Positions 1 to 9,486 of a stretch of 64,000 nt of DNA are shown here, in pieces. This DNA comes from Flavobacteriales bacterium (GTDB lineage Bacteria > Bacteroidota > Bacteroidia > Flavobacteriales_F > PHOS-HE28): assembly GCA_016721005.1 (NCBI GenBank), contig JADKJM010000003.1:62001-126000 (forward strand). The letters are read 5' to 3'. The notes under the pieces are model-generated. The model was not told the DNA's origin. It saw only the letters and a program-made list of their open reading frames with translations, and made no database searches. The position numbers and the translations under genes are program-made. Within the stretch, counting starts at the first letter, position 1; each line of letters starts with the position of its first letter.

Positions 1-3000
1 TGGCACCCGATCGTGGCGGACCAGCCCGCGTAATTGACGATGTCGTCGCTGGTCATCGCGATGGTCAAACACCCACTGGGATGTGTGGACGTGAAGGAAC
101 CGGGATTGGCATTCCCGGTAAAACCTCCTGCACCCAAGGTCTGGTTGCACCAACCGGCAGGTCCACCACAGGTTGGTAGGCCGCCACCGCTGAGGAATTG
201 CGTGCCGTTGGCGTTGTTCGGGGACACCACCGGGCCGTTGTAGATGTACACGTTATCCCAACCGAACTCCATGTCGAACGTGTTGAAGGTCAACGTGACC
301 GCATCACCAGCGATAGAGGGGCAATAGGTCTGGAACCAGAGCGGTTGGCCAGGAGGGGCTGTGACACCCGCTCCTACGCAGGTGTACGGCCAGCAATTGT
401 TGCCTCCGTAATTGTTGGGGTTCTGGTTGATCGCGTTCATGTAGTTGCCACCGGGGCCACCGGGATCATATACGGTGGTGCCACAGATCCCAGAGGGCGG
501 TGGTGGAGGTGGTGGTGGGGGTTGCGGCAATCCGCACCGCAAGGTGGCCGCCCATCCGGGACCTACGATGCTGAAGTCGGAGGTCCAACGGATCGTGAGG
601 CAGCCGGTGGCATCGGTGCTGGTGAAGGTGCCCGGGTTCACGTTACCGGTGAAGGTCCCAAGGGAAGGTGAACCCACCGTGGGTCCATTGAAGACCGTGA
701 GGAAATCGTAATTCGTTTCCACGCTGAAGGACGAGAAGGTCATGGTGATCTTTTCCCCGGCGGTGGAGGGACAGTAGGTGTAGGTGCTGAACTCGTTGTT
801 GGTATAGATCCCACCTGGTCCACCGGTGTCATAGATCACGGATCCCACGGTCTGGAGAACGGAACCGGATGCGGTGGTGATCTGACACGGTGGTGGAGGT
901 GGCGGCAATGGCGGACCACAGGATACGCTAAGTTGCCAGCCACTGCTCACCACGCTGGCGTTCGAGGTGAACCGGATGGTCAAACACCCGGAGGCATGAC
1001 TGGAGACGAGTCCCGGAGGCAACGCACCACCGGAGAATACGCCCAGCACCGGAGAGGCGATGGAGGGTCCGTTATAGACCGTCAGGAAATCGTTGTTGGC
1101 TTGGGTGCTGAAGGCCATGAAGTCGATAGCGACCACATCTCCGGGGTTCACTGGGCAATAGGTCTGCTCGTACACCTCGTTGTTGCCATAGTTCCCGCTC
1201 GGCCCGCCAGAATCAGCGGAATTCAGGTCGCACCCGTTGATCGGCGCTGCGGCGGTCTGGCGCGCACAGATGTTGAACTGCCCCACGGGACTAACAAGTC
1301 CCTCCCGCCAAACGCGGACATACACCGTCGTACCTGGTGAAAGTCCGGCGAAGAGTTGTTGCGGCATGTTCACACCGAAGGAACTTCCTCCGGTCTGGCA
1401 GTTCACAGGCGGAACGAGCCCAAGTGTCAAGTTGCTTGTTGCACAGCTTCCTCCTGTGATCTGATACAATGCCAGCGCAGCATTGGTCATGCCCACGCCT
1501 TGCGTATTGATCTCGAGCTGGCCGTTCGGAGGAACGATCACCGTGTACCACACATCATTCTGGATCGCCAACCCGCACACCGGGCCGGGTGGTATGGCTG
1601 TATCGCCTGCTCCTTCATTGGTGGTGGGTACCAGATTGCAGGAAAGGCTCGTGGCCAAGGGGATCGCTCCGCAGGGATCATCATTCACCGGCGGCACATT
1701 CTCCGTGGCACAAATGCTGAAATCACCATTCAGGTTCGCCCCTTGGGGCCATATCCGGATGTAGATCGTTTCACCGGGCACGAGCGGCGGCGCAATGGCC
1801 GGTGCTGCGGTCTGGCTGTTGATCCGCGGCATGTTGTTCGTCGGCGCGAACTGGTTGTCGTTGCACGCGATCTGCGTCATGGTGCCGCTGAACACAGGCG
1901 GGCATAACGACCCACCACTGTACCGGTACCAGGCCATGGCCATGTCCGTCAACGTGCCAGCGAAGGTGTTCACGGTGAACGCCCCGGTGGCAGGCACGAC
2001 CACCGAGAACCAGACATCGTTGTTGATCGCGCCACCACAGGTCGGCGCCCCGACCGTGAGGCCCAATGGAATGGTATTGGTTCCGAATTCCGTGGAATAG
2101 GTGGACGTAGCGCATACGGTGGGAGTGGCCAGCGCGAAGGCGCCGCAGGGCAGATCATTGGCCGGGGGCGTGGGCTCGAACGCACAGATATTGAAGGTGC
2201 CCATATAGCTGATGTTGTTCTGGGGCCAGATCCGGATATAAACGGTCTGGTTGTTCAATCCCAGGCCACTCACGTCCAGCAGTGGGGGGGCACTGGCATT
2301 GCAGGCCACCAAGGACCAATTGATCTGCGGAGCATTGCATGCCGGTGCAGTGTACACGGCCATTCCCAATCCGACCGCGCTCACCAAGGTGGTGCGGATC
2401 TGCAGGTTACCGCTGGCGGGTACCACGGCCGTGTACCACACATCGCTTCCGAAATAGGCGCCACAACCGGGCGCCGGGATCCCGCTCGTGGCCGTGCCCC
2501 AAACAGTACTGGTCAATTGGTAGGAGCAGGCCGGTGGGACCCCGAGCGATACCGCCGTGCAGGGTTCATCGTTCGGAGGGGGAACGGGGATCGAGCATTG
2601 GATGGACAGGGTGCCGCACAATCCCGCATTCATGACGCACGGATTCTGTAACACCCGGATCCGGAACGTTCCGGTGGATTGCGGACTGAATTGGAGCGTG
2701 GCCGGTCCGTTGAGTACGCCACAGCCATCGTTATCAAAAGCTTGCCCATAGTAACCGGCCACCGCGTTGTTGGAGGTGTTCGTAATACTCAAGCTGAAGT
2801 TCGTGGCAGGTGTACTGGTGCATGTGCTGATCGTGTAAAGGTTGCCCGCACAACCGTAGAAATTGACGTACTGATTGGCGCAGATCGGTGTGGTGAAAGT
2901 GGATGGGCAGAGCGAACAGGCCGCCGTGGTGGAAGGCTGGTTTCCCGGTGCGATCACCGTTGAAGGGGGGTAGTTGAACGCATACGCTGGAACCGTGAAT

Positions 3001-3395
3001 TGGTGAAGTACGTTCGTTCCCGTAGCGGAAGCTGGATTGCTCAGGGTTATGTTCAATGGACCCGGAACGCCAATGGCAGTGATCGTTGTGCCACCAGGGA
3101 CATTCGGTCCTGATACGAGATTACCGACCGACAGACCTCCGACACTGCTGACCGAGGCAGTGTTGATACCGATGGTGGTTGTTGTGGGCACCCATCCCAT
3201 CATGTTCGGCGGTACCAGAGCAGGAGACCAACCGACGTTGGGCGCCATTGCCGTACCCGGGATCGCCCCTGTACACTGGGCCATGACAGAGGACAACAGA
3301 AGACAAGTGGTGCCAAAGCCCAGCAAGCTTCGCAGGAGGAATGAGCGGTCCGCTGGTGAGGTACGATCGGGGGATCGAAGCGTGGAATACAGCAT
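1..3395 (-). CDS. Very large secreted protein with CUB domains, C-terminus beyond the window
   Basis: The reading frame starts at an ATG at 3395 and stays open for 1,131 codons to the window edge, so the C-terminus is not seen. Residues 1-40 form a signal peptide ending near VMAQ. The next ~220 residues resemble the N-terminus of the gene at 5147-7072 (shared SGPN, TNVLH and CSLCPS/CSVCPS motifs). Repeat modules of about 130 residues follow, with the signature NDxPCGA, DVWF, P.SG or P.TG, and AMAxY. Then come three CUB-like domains (about 1240-910, 895-535 and 500-5), each with the pattern YDxGGPxGxY, YCP, DFLTVYNGP or close variants, and GCLTIxxTS; Pro-rich linkers separate them. CUB domains are extracellular binding modules, so a cell-surface adhesin exported by T9SS is inferred; the sorting domain would lie outside the window. 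Unlike its three neighbours it has no small secreted gene upstream. Confidence 0.85.
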   Translation of the reverse strand, partial: MLYSTLRSPDRTSPADRSFLLRSLLGFGTTCLLLSSVMAQCTGAIPGTAMAPNVGWSPALVPPNMMGWVPTTTTIGINTASVSSVGGLSVGNLVSGPNVPGGTTITAIGVPGPLNITLSNPASATGTNVLHQFTVPAYAFNYPPSTVIAPGNQPSTTAACSLCPSTFTTPICANQYVNFYGCAGNLYTISTCTSTPATNFSLSITNTSNNAVAGYYGQAFDNDGCGVLNGPATLQFSPQSTGTFRIRVLQNPCVMNAGLCGTLSIQCSIPVPPPNDEPCTAVSLGVPPACSYQLTSTVWGTATSGIPAPGCGAYFGSDVWYTAVVPASGNLQIRTTLVSAVGLGMAVYTAPACNAPQINWSLVACNASAPPLLDVSGLGLNNQTVYIRIWPQNNISYMGTFNICAFEPTPPANDLPCGAFALATPTVCATSTYSTEFGTNTIPLGLTVGAPTCGGAINNDVWFSVVVPATGAFTVNTFAGTLTDMAMAWYRYSGGSLCPPVFSGTMTQIACNDNQFAPTNNMPRINSQTAAPAIAPPLVPGETIYIRIWPQGANLNGDFSICATENVPPVNDDPCGAIPLATSLSCNLVPTTNEGAGDTAIPPGPVCGLAIQNDVWYTVIVPPNGQLEINTQGVGMTNAALALYQITGGSCATSNLTLGLVPPVNCQTGGSSFGVNMPQQLFAGLSPGTTVYVRVWREGLVSPVGQFNICARQTAAAPINGCDLNSADSGGPSGNYGNNEVYEQTYCPVNPGDVVAIDFMAFSTQANNDFLTVYNGPSIASPVLGVFSGGALPPGLVSSHASGCLTIRFTSNASVVSSGWQLSVSCGPPLPPPPPPCQITTASGSVLQTVGSVIYDTGGPGGIYTNNEFSTYTYCPSTAGEKITMTFSSFSVETNYDFLTVFNGPTVGSPSLGTFTGNVNPGTFTSTDATGCLTIRWTSDFSIVGPGWAATLRCGLPQPPPPPPPPPSGICGTTVYDPGGPGGNYMNAINQNPNNYGGNNCWPYTCVGAGVTAPPGQPLWFQTYCPSIAGDAVTLTFNTFDMEFGWDNVYIYNGPVVSPNNANGTQFLSGGGLPTCGGPAGWCNQTLGAGGFTGNANPGSFTSTHPSGCLTIAMTSDDIVNYAGWSATIGC

Positions 3396-3607
3396 GTCCG
3401 AGCGGTTTTGGGTGGTGGGCAGGAGGTAGGCCAACCCGGCAGGATCGGAGCGTGAAGCTAGCAACGATATGACGAGATGGTAGCCGTCGGGATGCCACCC
3501 GGTGGATAACTTCCACAACTGCGGGGAAACCTACGCCACGGTTTCACGAAACGCGCGCTGCCAAGGTCGGCTCCGGCCGGATCACCGAGCATGAGCACGT
3601 AACTACC

Positions 3608-3647
3608 AAACAAGCGGCCCGGTGCGAAGGCACCGGGCCGCTTGTTT
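3608..3647 (-). terminator. Strong intrinsic terminator after the T9SS protein gene
   Basis: An 18-bp perfect stem (3608-3625 with 3630-3647) with a GAAG loop lies 15 bases beyond the stop at 3663. The outer stem bases are AAACAAG/CTTGTTT, so transcripts on either strand end in a short U-rich run. It separates the cassette at 3663-7525 from the CUB gene. Confidence 0.75.
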
Positions 3648-3662
3648 GGACGAACCGTTCGA

Positions 3663-5150
3663 TCAGCGCCGCACGAACCGGGCGTTGCCCAACGGAACAC
3701 CGTTCTGGTCGGAGAGGTCCAACAGGTAACTGCCGGCATCGATGTCCAAGGGGATCTCGAGCTGGTTCATTCCACTGGTTCCTTGCACCAGCCCGGAACG
3801 TACCAAGCGGCCGCTGGCATCGTGGATCCGGTACCGGACGCCGCCCTCATCCGGAAGCTCCACGCTCGCGAACAAGCTCTGGCCCGCCGGGTTCGGATAG
3901 ACGTTCATGGCCACACTGCCCCATCGGAACATGGCGGTTACCACATTGGAGTAGTTGCGCTGGCCATCGGCATCCACTTGGTCCAAGCGGTAGTAGTTCA
4001 CCCCGGAGAGCGGCTCCTTGTCCACGAATTCGTACTCGGTCAAGGTGGTGCTGTTCCCTGCGGCAGGGACGATGCCCAGCGGCTCGAACCGGTTACCATC
4101 CGCAGAGCGCTCCACTTGGAAGTAGGCTGAATTGTGCTCGCTGGCCGTGCTCCACTTCAGGTCCACCTGCCGTGGTCCCGGCACGGCCTGCAGCTCCAGG
4201 AATTCCACCGGCAGAAGGCAATCCAGGATGGTGTTCGGTGAGTTGTTCCAGACCAGATTGAAGATCAACCCGTTCATCGTATAGTTATCGATGTACAACA
4301 GGAAGTCCTGGTTGGGCAGCGCATCGATCCATCGGCTGAATGGCGGACCACTGGCAGGCTCCGTAGCGTTCAAGCTGGTGTAATTGAGGCCGGTATTCCC
4401 CGTTACTGCGGACCAGTTGCAGCGTATGGGTGGTGCGTTCGGTGGGCAGGAGCCATTCCATGTCGGGGGCCCCCATACGCCGAAGTCGTAGTCCGTTCCC
4501 ACAGCCACCTGGATCGTGAAGGCGATCGTACCGGCGGCGTTCGATGTGAAGCGGTACCATGCCCCTTGCCGCTCGTTGGTGAGCAAGCAACCGCGATTCG
4601 CCGGACTCAGGTCCTGTGTGTTCCCGAAATTGCCGGGAGCCAAGGAGATGTTCTGGTTGCTGCACACGGGGAAGGCCCCAAGGCAGTCCGCGATCGGGGC
4701 TGCGGGTACGTTGCAGGCCGCGTTCACCGTGAACCCGGCGTTGAACCCGCTGGTGGGCGGGTTGGAACTCACGAATATGTTGAAGCCGTTGCTGGCTTGC
4801 AGGTTGTAGGAGATCTGGTTCTGGAAGCCGCCCACCGGGGTGTAGCTGAGCGTGACCACTTGGCCCACGCTCGCGGTGAAGACGATCGTGGAAAGCGAGC
4901 CATAGACGGTGTAGTTCGTACATACTCCACCAACGCACAAGGTCACGAAGCCACCGTTCCATCCGTCCCCGGCGCTGTCCGCAAGCCGTAGGGTGTAGTA
5001 GCACCCGGCGGGTACAACGGGGTTCCGCGCGCAGAGCAGGAAGGTTCCATCATTCCCACCATCCCGCCAGATCCGGATATAGACCGGCGTCCCGGGCGGT
5101 TGTGTAATGGTCAACTTCGGCATGCCGGCTCCGTTCGCACTTCCGGTCAT
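3663..5150 (-). CDS. C-terminal part of a frameshifted T9SS-sorted surface protein
   Basis: 495 codons with no signal peptide at the ATG at 5150. It begins in the middle of a repeat module (GTPVYIRIWRD matches GTTYYIRMWNK in the upstream fragment), so it is the continuation of the gene at 5147-7072 after a one-base frameshift. Next come a GDGWNGG module (about residues 45-125), a module shared with two paralogues (DCLGAFPVCSNQ, RQGAWYRF, DYDFGVWGP, about 155-305), an FN3-like segment (LKWSTASEHNSAYFQVERS) and a C-terminal T9SS type A sorting domain (VYPNPAGQ, GRLV, GSYLLDL, about 410-495). The product would be secreted through the outer membrane and anchored or released. As a separate gene it would have no export signal. 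Confidence 0.8.
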   Translation of the reverse strand: MTGSANGAGMPKLTITQPPGTPVYIRIWRDGGNDGTFLLCARNPVVPAGCYYTLRLADSAGDGWNGGFVTLCVGGVCTNYTVYGSLSTIVFTASVGQVVTLSYTPVGGFQNQISYNLQASNGFNIFVSSNPPTSGFNAGFTVNAACNVPAAPIADCLGAFPVCSNQNISLAPGNFGNTQDLSPANRGCLLTNERQGAWYRFTSNAAGTIAFTIQVAVGTDYDFGVWGPPTWNGSCPPNAPPIRCNWSAVTGNTGLNYTSLNATEPASGPPFSRWIDALPNQDFLLYIDNYTMNGLIFNLVWNNSPNTILDCLLPVEFLELQAVPGPRQVDLKWSTASEHNSAYFQVERSADGNRFEPLGIVPAAGNSTTLTEYEFVDKEPLSGVNYYRLDQVDADGQRNYSNVVTAMFRWGSVAMNVYPNPAGQSLFASVELPDEGGVRYRIHDASGRLVRSGLVQGTSGMNQLEIPLDIDAGSYLLDLSDQNGVPLGNARFVRR

Positions 5151-7072
5151 GGTGCATGCCCCCCGATCAGGGTAAGGCTCAGGTTGGGGCAGGTGGTTCC
5201 TCCCGCCGTGTACACGGCCATCGCCGCGTTCGTGAGTTGGCCATCATCCGTATCCAGCACCAACTGGCCGCTTGCAGGTACCACTGCGGTGAACCACACA
5301 TCACTTGTGTACGGTGAACCTGTTCCTGGACACCCCGCCGGGTTCGGAATACTCACCGCCCCCGGTGCGGTGTTCCCCGTAGGGGTGGCGAACTGCGTGG
5401 AGAATGGTGCGCCGAACGTGCAACCCAGATTCACCGGTAAGGCGATGGCCCCGCAGGGATCGTCATTCGGCGGAGGCATGTTCTGTACCGCGCAGATACT
5501 AGCGGTTCCGAAGGCAGCGGTCTTGTTCCACATCCGTATGTAATAGGTCGTGCCCGGTGCGCCATTTACTTGTTGCGCAGGCATGGTGCTGGCCCCGTAC
5601 GTGTCGTTACAGAACGCTTCGGTAAGGGTGCCCGGAGCGCAAATGTTGCCCGCGGTGAGGGTGTACACCGCCATGGCCATGTCCGTCAGGGTTCCGGCCT
5701 GGGAGGTGATCGTCATCACGCCACTGGCAGGCATCACCGCCGAGAACCAGACATCGCCGCCGGCCACAGGGGTACCGCAACTGGGCGAAGCGGGTGCGGT
5801 GGTCATTCCCGCTTGCAGGGAAGTGGCACTCTCGGTGGAGAAGACCGTCAGGTTGCAGGAGAGACCCACCGGCAGCGCAACAGCCCCGCATGGATTATCG
5901 TTCGGTGGCGGAATGGGTTCATATGCGCACAGTTCGAAGCTGCCCGAATTCACGGACCCGGACCGTGGCCATACCCGGATGTAGGCGGTGCTACCGCCGA
6001 CCAGGCCGCTCAAGGAAACGAAGTTCGCGCAGGAACACGCCACCTCGACCATGGCACTGGTGTACACTGCGAACGTGGTCGGGCCGGCGCTGATCTCCGA
6101 GAGGATCACCGACAGGTTCCCGGTGGCAGGTACCCCCACGCTGAACCACACATCGAAACCGCTGAACAGGCCCGAGGTGGAACCGCAGGTGCCCGGCGAG
6201 CAGGTGCTGGGGATGGAAGCGGATTGCGTGGCCCACGCCGTGGTCCCGGTGATCATGGAGCAGACAACGGGAGCGGGGCTGCCCAAGGAGATCGCCCCGG
6301 CAGGTTCATCATTGGTGGGGGCCGGAGGTGGTGGGTTGCAGGAGATCTGGAACAGGCCGCATTGGGCCGCATTCGCCACACAGGGACTCTGGAACAGCCG
6401 GATGCGGTATGCTTGGGTGATGGTAGGCACGAAGGTGATCTGCGATAATCCACCACCACAACTACCAGCGTCATAGGCATAGCTGGTGTTCATGGGCGTA
6501 TTGGTGATCGTAAGGGACGTACCGATGGCGAACGTAGTGCTGTTGCAGACCGTGACCGTGTAGATGTTCCCGGCACACATGTACACTTGGGCGTAGTTGT
6601 TCGCACAGATGTTCACACTATAGGCCGATGGGCAGACCGAGCAGGCGGCAGTGGTGGCCCCAGTGTTCCCCGGTGCGAGGATATTGTTCGGCGGGTAGTT
6701 GTTCGCCCAACCCGGCACCGTATAGCCATGCAGGACGTTGGTCCCCAGACCGATCGCATTGTTGCTGAGCGTGATCGTGGTACCGGCAATGCCAGTGATC
6801 GTGGTACCGGGAGGGAAGTTCGGACCACTAACGATCGTGCCAATGGTCAATCCTGCTGAACTGCTGACCGTCGCGGTATTGGTCAACGCGAGAGTGGTCG
6901 TAGTCAGATACCCCGTCATGGTCGGAGGAACGGTCGGGGCATTCCAAAGCCCGTTGTTCACCAGCGAGGTCCCCGCGACCGCACCCGTACACTGCGCTTG
7001 CACCGGCTGACTTGCAGACCAAAGCCCCAGAACGGCCGGAAGGATGAAAGCGTAACGTTTGATCATGAGCAT
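5147..7072 (-). CDS. N-terminal part of a frameshifted T9SS-sorted surface protein
   Basis: About 641 codons. ATGs at 7072 and 7066 and a GTG at 7075 are all possible; the signal peptide reads best from 7066 (MIKRYAFILPAVLG, cleavage after VQAQ). Residues ~28-240 form a family-specific N-terminal region. Three 130-residue modules follow, beginning NDEPAGAI, NDNPCGAV and NDDPCGAI. The last module is cut off at LTLIGGHAP just past a run of six G on the coding strand (5159-5164). Restoring one G there joins it in frame to the gene at 3663-5150 and gives one protein of about 1,135 residues with signal peptide and T9SS tail. The small secreted gene at 7079-7525 lies 6 bases upstream. Either the assembly lost a base or the gene is really broken. 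Confidence 0.8.
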   Translation of the reverse strand: MLMIKRYAFILPAVLGLWSASQPVQAQCTGAVAGTSLVNNGLWNAPTVPPTMTGYLTTTTLALTNTATVSSSAGLTIGTIVSGPNFPPGTTITGIAGTTITLSNNAIGLGTNVLHGYTVPGWANNYPPNNILAPGNTGATTAACSVCPSAYSVNICANNYAQVYMCAGNIYTVTVCNSTTFAIGTSLTITNTPMNTSYAYDAGSCGGGLSQITFVPTITQAYRIRLFQSPCVANAAQCGLFQISCNPPPPAPTNDEPAGAISLGSPAPVVCSMITGTTAWATQSASIPSTCSPGTCGSTSGLFSGFDVWFSVGVPATGNLSVILSEISAGPTTFAVYTSAMVEVACSCANFVSLSGLVGGSTAYIRVWPRSGSVNSGSFELCAYEPIPPPNDNPCGAVALPVGLSCNLTVFSTESATSLQAGMTTAPASPSCGTPVAGGDVWFSAVMPASGVMTITSQAGTLTDMAMAVYTLTAGNICAPGTLTEAFCNDTYGASTMPAQQVNGAPGTTYYIRMWNKTAAFGTASICAVQNMPPPNDDPCGAIALPVNLGCTFGAPFSTQFATPTGNTAPGAVSIPNPAGCPGTGSPYTSDVWFTAVVPASGQLVLDTDDGQLTNAAMAVYTAGGTTCPNLSLTLIGGHAP

Positions 7073-7078
7073 CACGGA

Positions 7079-7525
7079 TTACTGGCGGTGTATAGGGGTG
7101 GTGCTGAATTGCTGCTCCGGGTGGGTGCTGTTCCAAAGCTCCACGGCCGTGCTGTAACGGGCTTGGTCGGCGGTTTCATCGCCGGTGATCACATAGACCG
7201 GTGGTCCATTGGGGTCTATGGTGTTGGGTCCGAGTTCTTCGGCGGTGGGGGCTTCGGCGCGCAGGGCCACGCCTGCACCAGTGATCAACGTCCGGGCTTC
7301 CTGCTCGGAAAGTACACCGTTGTGTTTCACTTGGAGGATGGTCATGTCATCGCTATGGAAGATCTCCGCGTTCGGGTTCGTGTTCATCACTGCCTCGATG
7401 AGTGCTTTGAACTGGCCCGGCTGCACCGGGGCTTCGGACCGGAAGAAGTAATACCCCGGGGATTGGGCCTGAGCGCCAATGCCGAAGGCCAGCAGAAGGA
7501 CGATGGAACTGAGTCGCGAAAGCAT
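7079..7525 (-). CDS. Small secreted protein, partner of the downstream T9SS gene (cassette 1)
   Basis: 148 residues with a clear signal peptide (MLSRLSSIVLLLAFG, cleavage after AQAQ). The mature part has an alternating strand/helix pattern (FKALIEAVM, EIFHSDDMTILQVKH, SEQEARTLITGAGVAL) that resembles a ferredoxin-like or heavy-metal-associated fold, without a CxxC metal motif. The small proteins at 9483-9962 and 12856-13197 share this pattern and also sit directly upstream of a giant T9SS gene. The tail contains VITGDETADQARY, close to VDTGDPAGDVARY in cassette 2. Function unknown; co-translation with the large protein suggests a joint role at the cell surface. Confidence 0.75.
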   Translation of the reverse strand: MLSRLSSIVLLLAFGIGAQAQSPGYYFFRSEAPVQPGQFKALIEAVMNTNPNAEIFHSDDMTILQVKHNGVLSEQEARTLITGAGVALRAEAPTAEELGPNTIDPNGPPVYVITGDETADQARYSTAVELWNSTHPEQQFSTTPIHRQ

Positions 7526-7598
7526 GGATCCGGATTTATGATCGGTTGGGCGCGTAAGTTATGGCGGATGGAAACGCGAAAGAATGCGAGAAGGTTCC

Positions 7599-7629
7599 CA
7601 CCTTATTAACAGGTAGTTATAATAAGGTG
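7599..7629. promoter_or_regulatory. Inverted repeat upstream of cassette 1
   Basis: A 10-bp perfect inverted repeat (CACCTTATTA ... TAATAAGGTG) with an 11-base spacer. It is A+T-rich in a G+C-rich context, in the 150-base gap between the stop at 7678 and the start at 7525. It could be an operator or leader hairpin for cassette 1, or a weak terminator for cassette 2; no U-run supports the latter. Confidence 0.4.
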
Positions 7630-7677
7630 AGATCTTCAGGCCCAAGACGTACCGATAAGCGAACGGTTGCCGGAGGC

Positions 7678-9486
7678 TCAGAAGCCCTTGGCCAGACGCT
7701 CTTGCAGCACCGTTCCGTCGGGGAGCATGATCCGGAGCAGGTAAGTGCCGGGCTGGACGCCATCCAATGCCAGATCCAAGCGAACAGGCCCGTTGGTCAC
7801 CGGCCTGGACCATTGCTGCACAAGCCGTCCGCTCGGGTCGATCAATTCCAACCTCGCCGTGCCATCCATCGTGGATGCGCAGAGCACGGCCACCTGGGTA
7901 AGGGCCGGATTCGGGACCAATAGCGATCCAACACCATGGTCCTTGTGGATCACCGTGACCACCGGACTACGATCCACGGAGCCATCCGCGAACACGGTCC
8001 TGATGCGGTAATTGATCGATCCCGCAGGAGCCGTAGGGTCAAGGAATTCGAACCGTTCCGGTACCCCGGAAACCCCTATGCCATCAACCACACCGATGCT
8101 GGTGAAGGGAGATTGTGCGAATGAACGTTCCACCTCGAAGGCCGCGATGCCCGAGGAGTTGGCGACCAACCAACTCACCCGCACATCCGGTGTGGCGTCC
8201 TCGGCGGATAGGTCCAGGAGGTTGACCCCGAGTTGGGTGCAGTCCAAGGATGCGCCGCCTTGCAGGTCCCAGTTCATAGTGAAGGCCAAACCGCTCTGCG
8301 ACCAGTTGCTGATGTAAAGGAGATAGACCTGGCCGACAGTGACATTGAGGTACTGGACCCACTTATCGCCGAAGGCGTCCTCCGATGTATCGGTCGCGCT
8401 GAAGTTCAATCCGGTGGGACCGGAGGGTGCGGCGTAGGAACAACGCAGCGGCGCATCCAAAGGTGGGCAAATGGTGCTCGGCGTGCTGCCGGGTAGGAAA
8501 GGACCCCAGATCGCGAAGTCGTAATCATCCAGCGGGTCGGCAGGGTTGATGGTGAACCCGATCTGCCCACCAGCGCTGGGCGTGAAGTTGTACCAAGTGC
8601 CTTGGCGTTCGGTGTTCAAGAGGCAACCTGCGGAGGTCAATGACAGATCCGCGATGTTCCCGGTGTTGTTCGTGTTGTTGTTGATGGACTGGTTGCTGCA
8701 AATGGTGATGCTGCCGATGCAATCCTCCGGAGGGGCCGGTGGTGGATTGCAGGTGACCGTGGCGGCATAGGTGATCCCTGCCGCCGGGGGCGATCCTGAA
8801 TTGAACACGGCGGAACCTCCGAGTGAAAGTGTATACGAGTTGTCCGTTTGCCAAGCACCGGAGGCGTTGTAGCTCAAGGTCACCACATCGCCGATGTTCA
8901 CACCGAACTGCACCCAGCCGGACAGGTAGCCGGTTGGCAGGGTGTAATTCTGGTAGGGGCCACCGTTGATGCTGTATCCCACGTAGGAGGTGCCCCAGCC
9001 ATCGCCGATGTCATCGAACAAGGTGAGTGTGTACACACAATCACCGGCCGGTGGTGCGGAACAGTTGATGACCAGTGGTGCGCACGTGCCATAGCTCGCG
9101 CAGGGATAAGCATCCACCAGCACACGCAGTTGGCCCGTGAAGGTCGCTGTCCAGGTGATGCTGGACTGGAGGCTGAAGAACCCACAAGCATCATTGTCAT
9201 CGTTGAAGCCGAGCGCACCGCCACCCGTATTGTTGAACAGGGTGATCTGCGTGTCGAATGAAGCGCCGCAGGTACTGAAGGTGTACGTATTGCCCGCGAC
9301 CACATTGATCAACGCGTATTGGCCACCTTGCACGCACGGAACGTTCGTGGTACCCGGACAGTTCGGTGTGACGGCCGCGCCGGTGAGGGTGTTATCGTTC
9401 GCGCATTGGGCTGAAGCCGGAACGGCCAGCACAGCGGAGAGGATCACCGCGAGTGCTTGGTTCCAGCCATTCAAGCCCATGGTCAT
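7678..9486 (-). CDS. T9SS-sorted secreted protein (cassette 2)
   Basis: 602 residues from the ATG at 9486, chosen because it gives the signal peptide MTMGLNGWNQALAVIL ending in ASAQ and overlaps the upstream stop by 4 bases (ATGA), indicating coupled translation. Domains in order: an N-terminal module (~25-140, DTQITLFNNTGG and NDACGF), a GDGWGTSY module (~150-245), the shared paralogue module (DCIGSITICSNQ, ERQGTWYNF, DYDFAIWGP, NWSQSGLAF, ~250-410), an FN3-like segment (~420-510) and a T9SS type A sorting domain (LLVPNPALTQ, GRLVQQW, GTYLLRIMLPDG, ~520-602). Probably an adhesin or matrix component; no enzyme motif seen. Confidence 0.85.
   Translation of the reverse strand: MTMGLNGWNQALAVILSAVLAVPASAQCANDNTLTGAAVTPNCPGTTNVPCVQGGQYALINVVAGNTYTFSTCGASFDTQITLFNNTGGGALGFNDDNDACGFFSLQSSITWTATFTGQLRVLVDAYPCASYGTCAPLVINCSAPPAGDCVYTLTLFDDIGDGWGTSYVGYSINGGPYQNYTLPTGYLSGWVQFGVNIGDVVTLSYNASGAWQTDNSYTLSLGGSAVFNSGSPPAAGITYAATVTCNPPPAPPEDCIGSITICSNQSINNNTNNTGNIADLSLTSAGCLLNTERQGTWYNFTPSAGGQIGFTINPADPLDDYDFAIWGPFLPGSTPSTICPPLDAPLRCSYAAPSGPTGLNFSATDTSEDAFGDKWVQYLNVTVGQVYLLYISNWSQSGLAFTMNWDLQGGASLDCTQLGVNLLDLSAEDATPDVRVSWLVANSSGIAAFEVERSFAQSPFTSIGVVDGIGVSGVPERFEFLDPTAPAGSINYRIRTVFADGSVDRSPVVTVIHKDHGVGSLLVPNPALTQVAVLCASTMDGTARLELIDPSGRLVQQWSRPVTNGPVRLDLALDGVQPGTYLLRIMLPDGTVLQERLAKGF

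Noticed and set aside
5570..6448. 292-codon plus-strand frame opposite the T9SS gene
   Set aside because: Shadow of a Gly/Thr/Pro-rich gene; no domain, low-complexity Arg/Gly-rich product.
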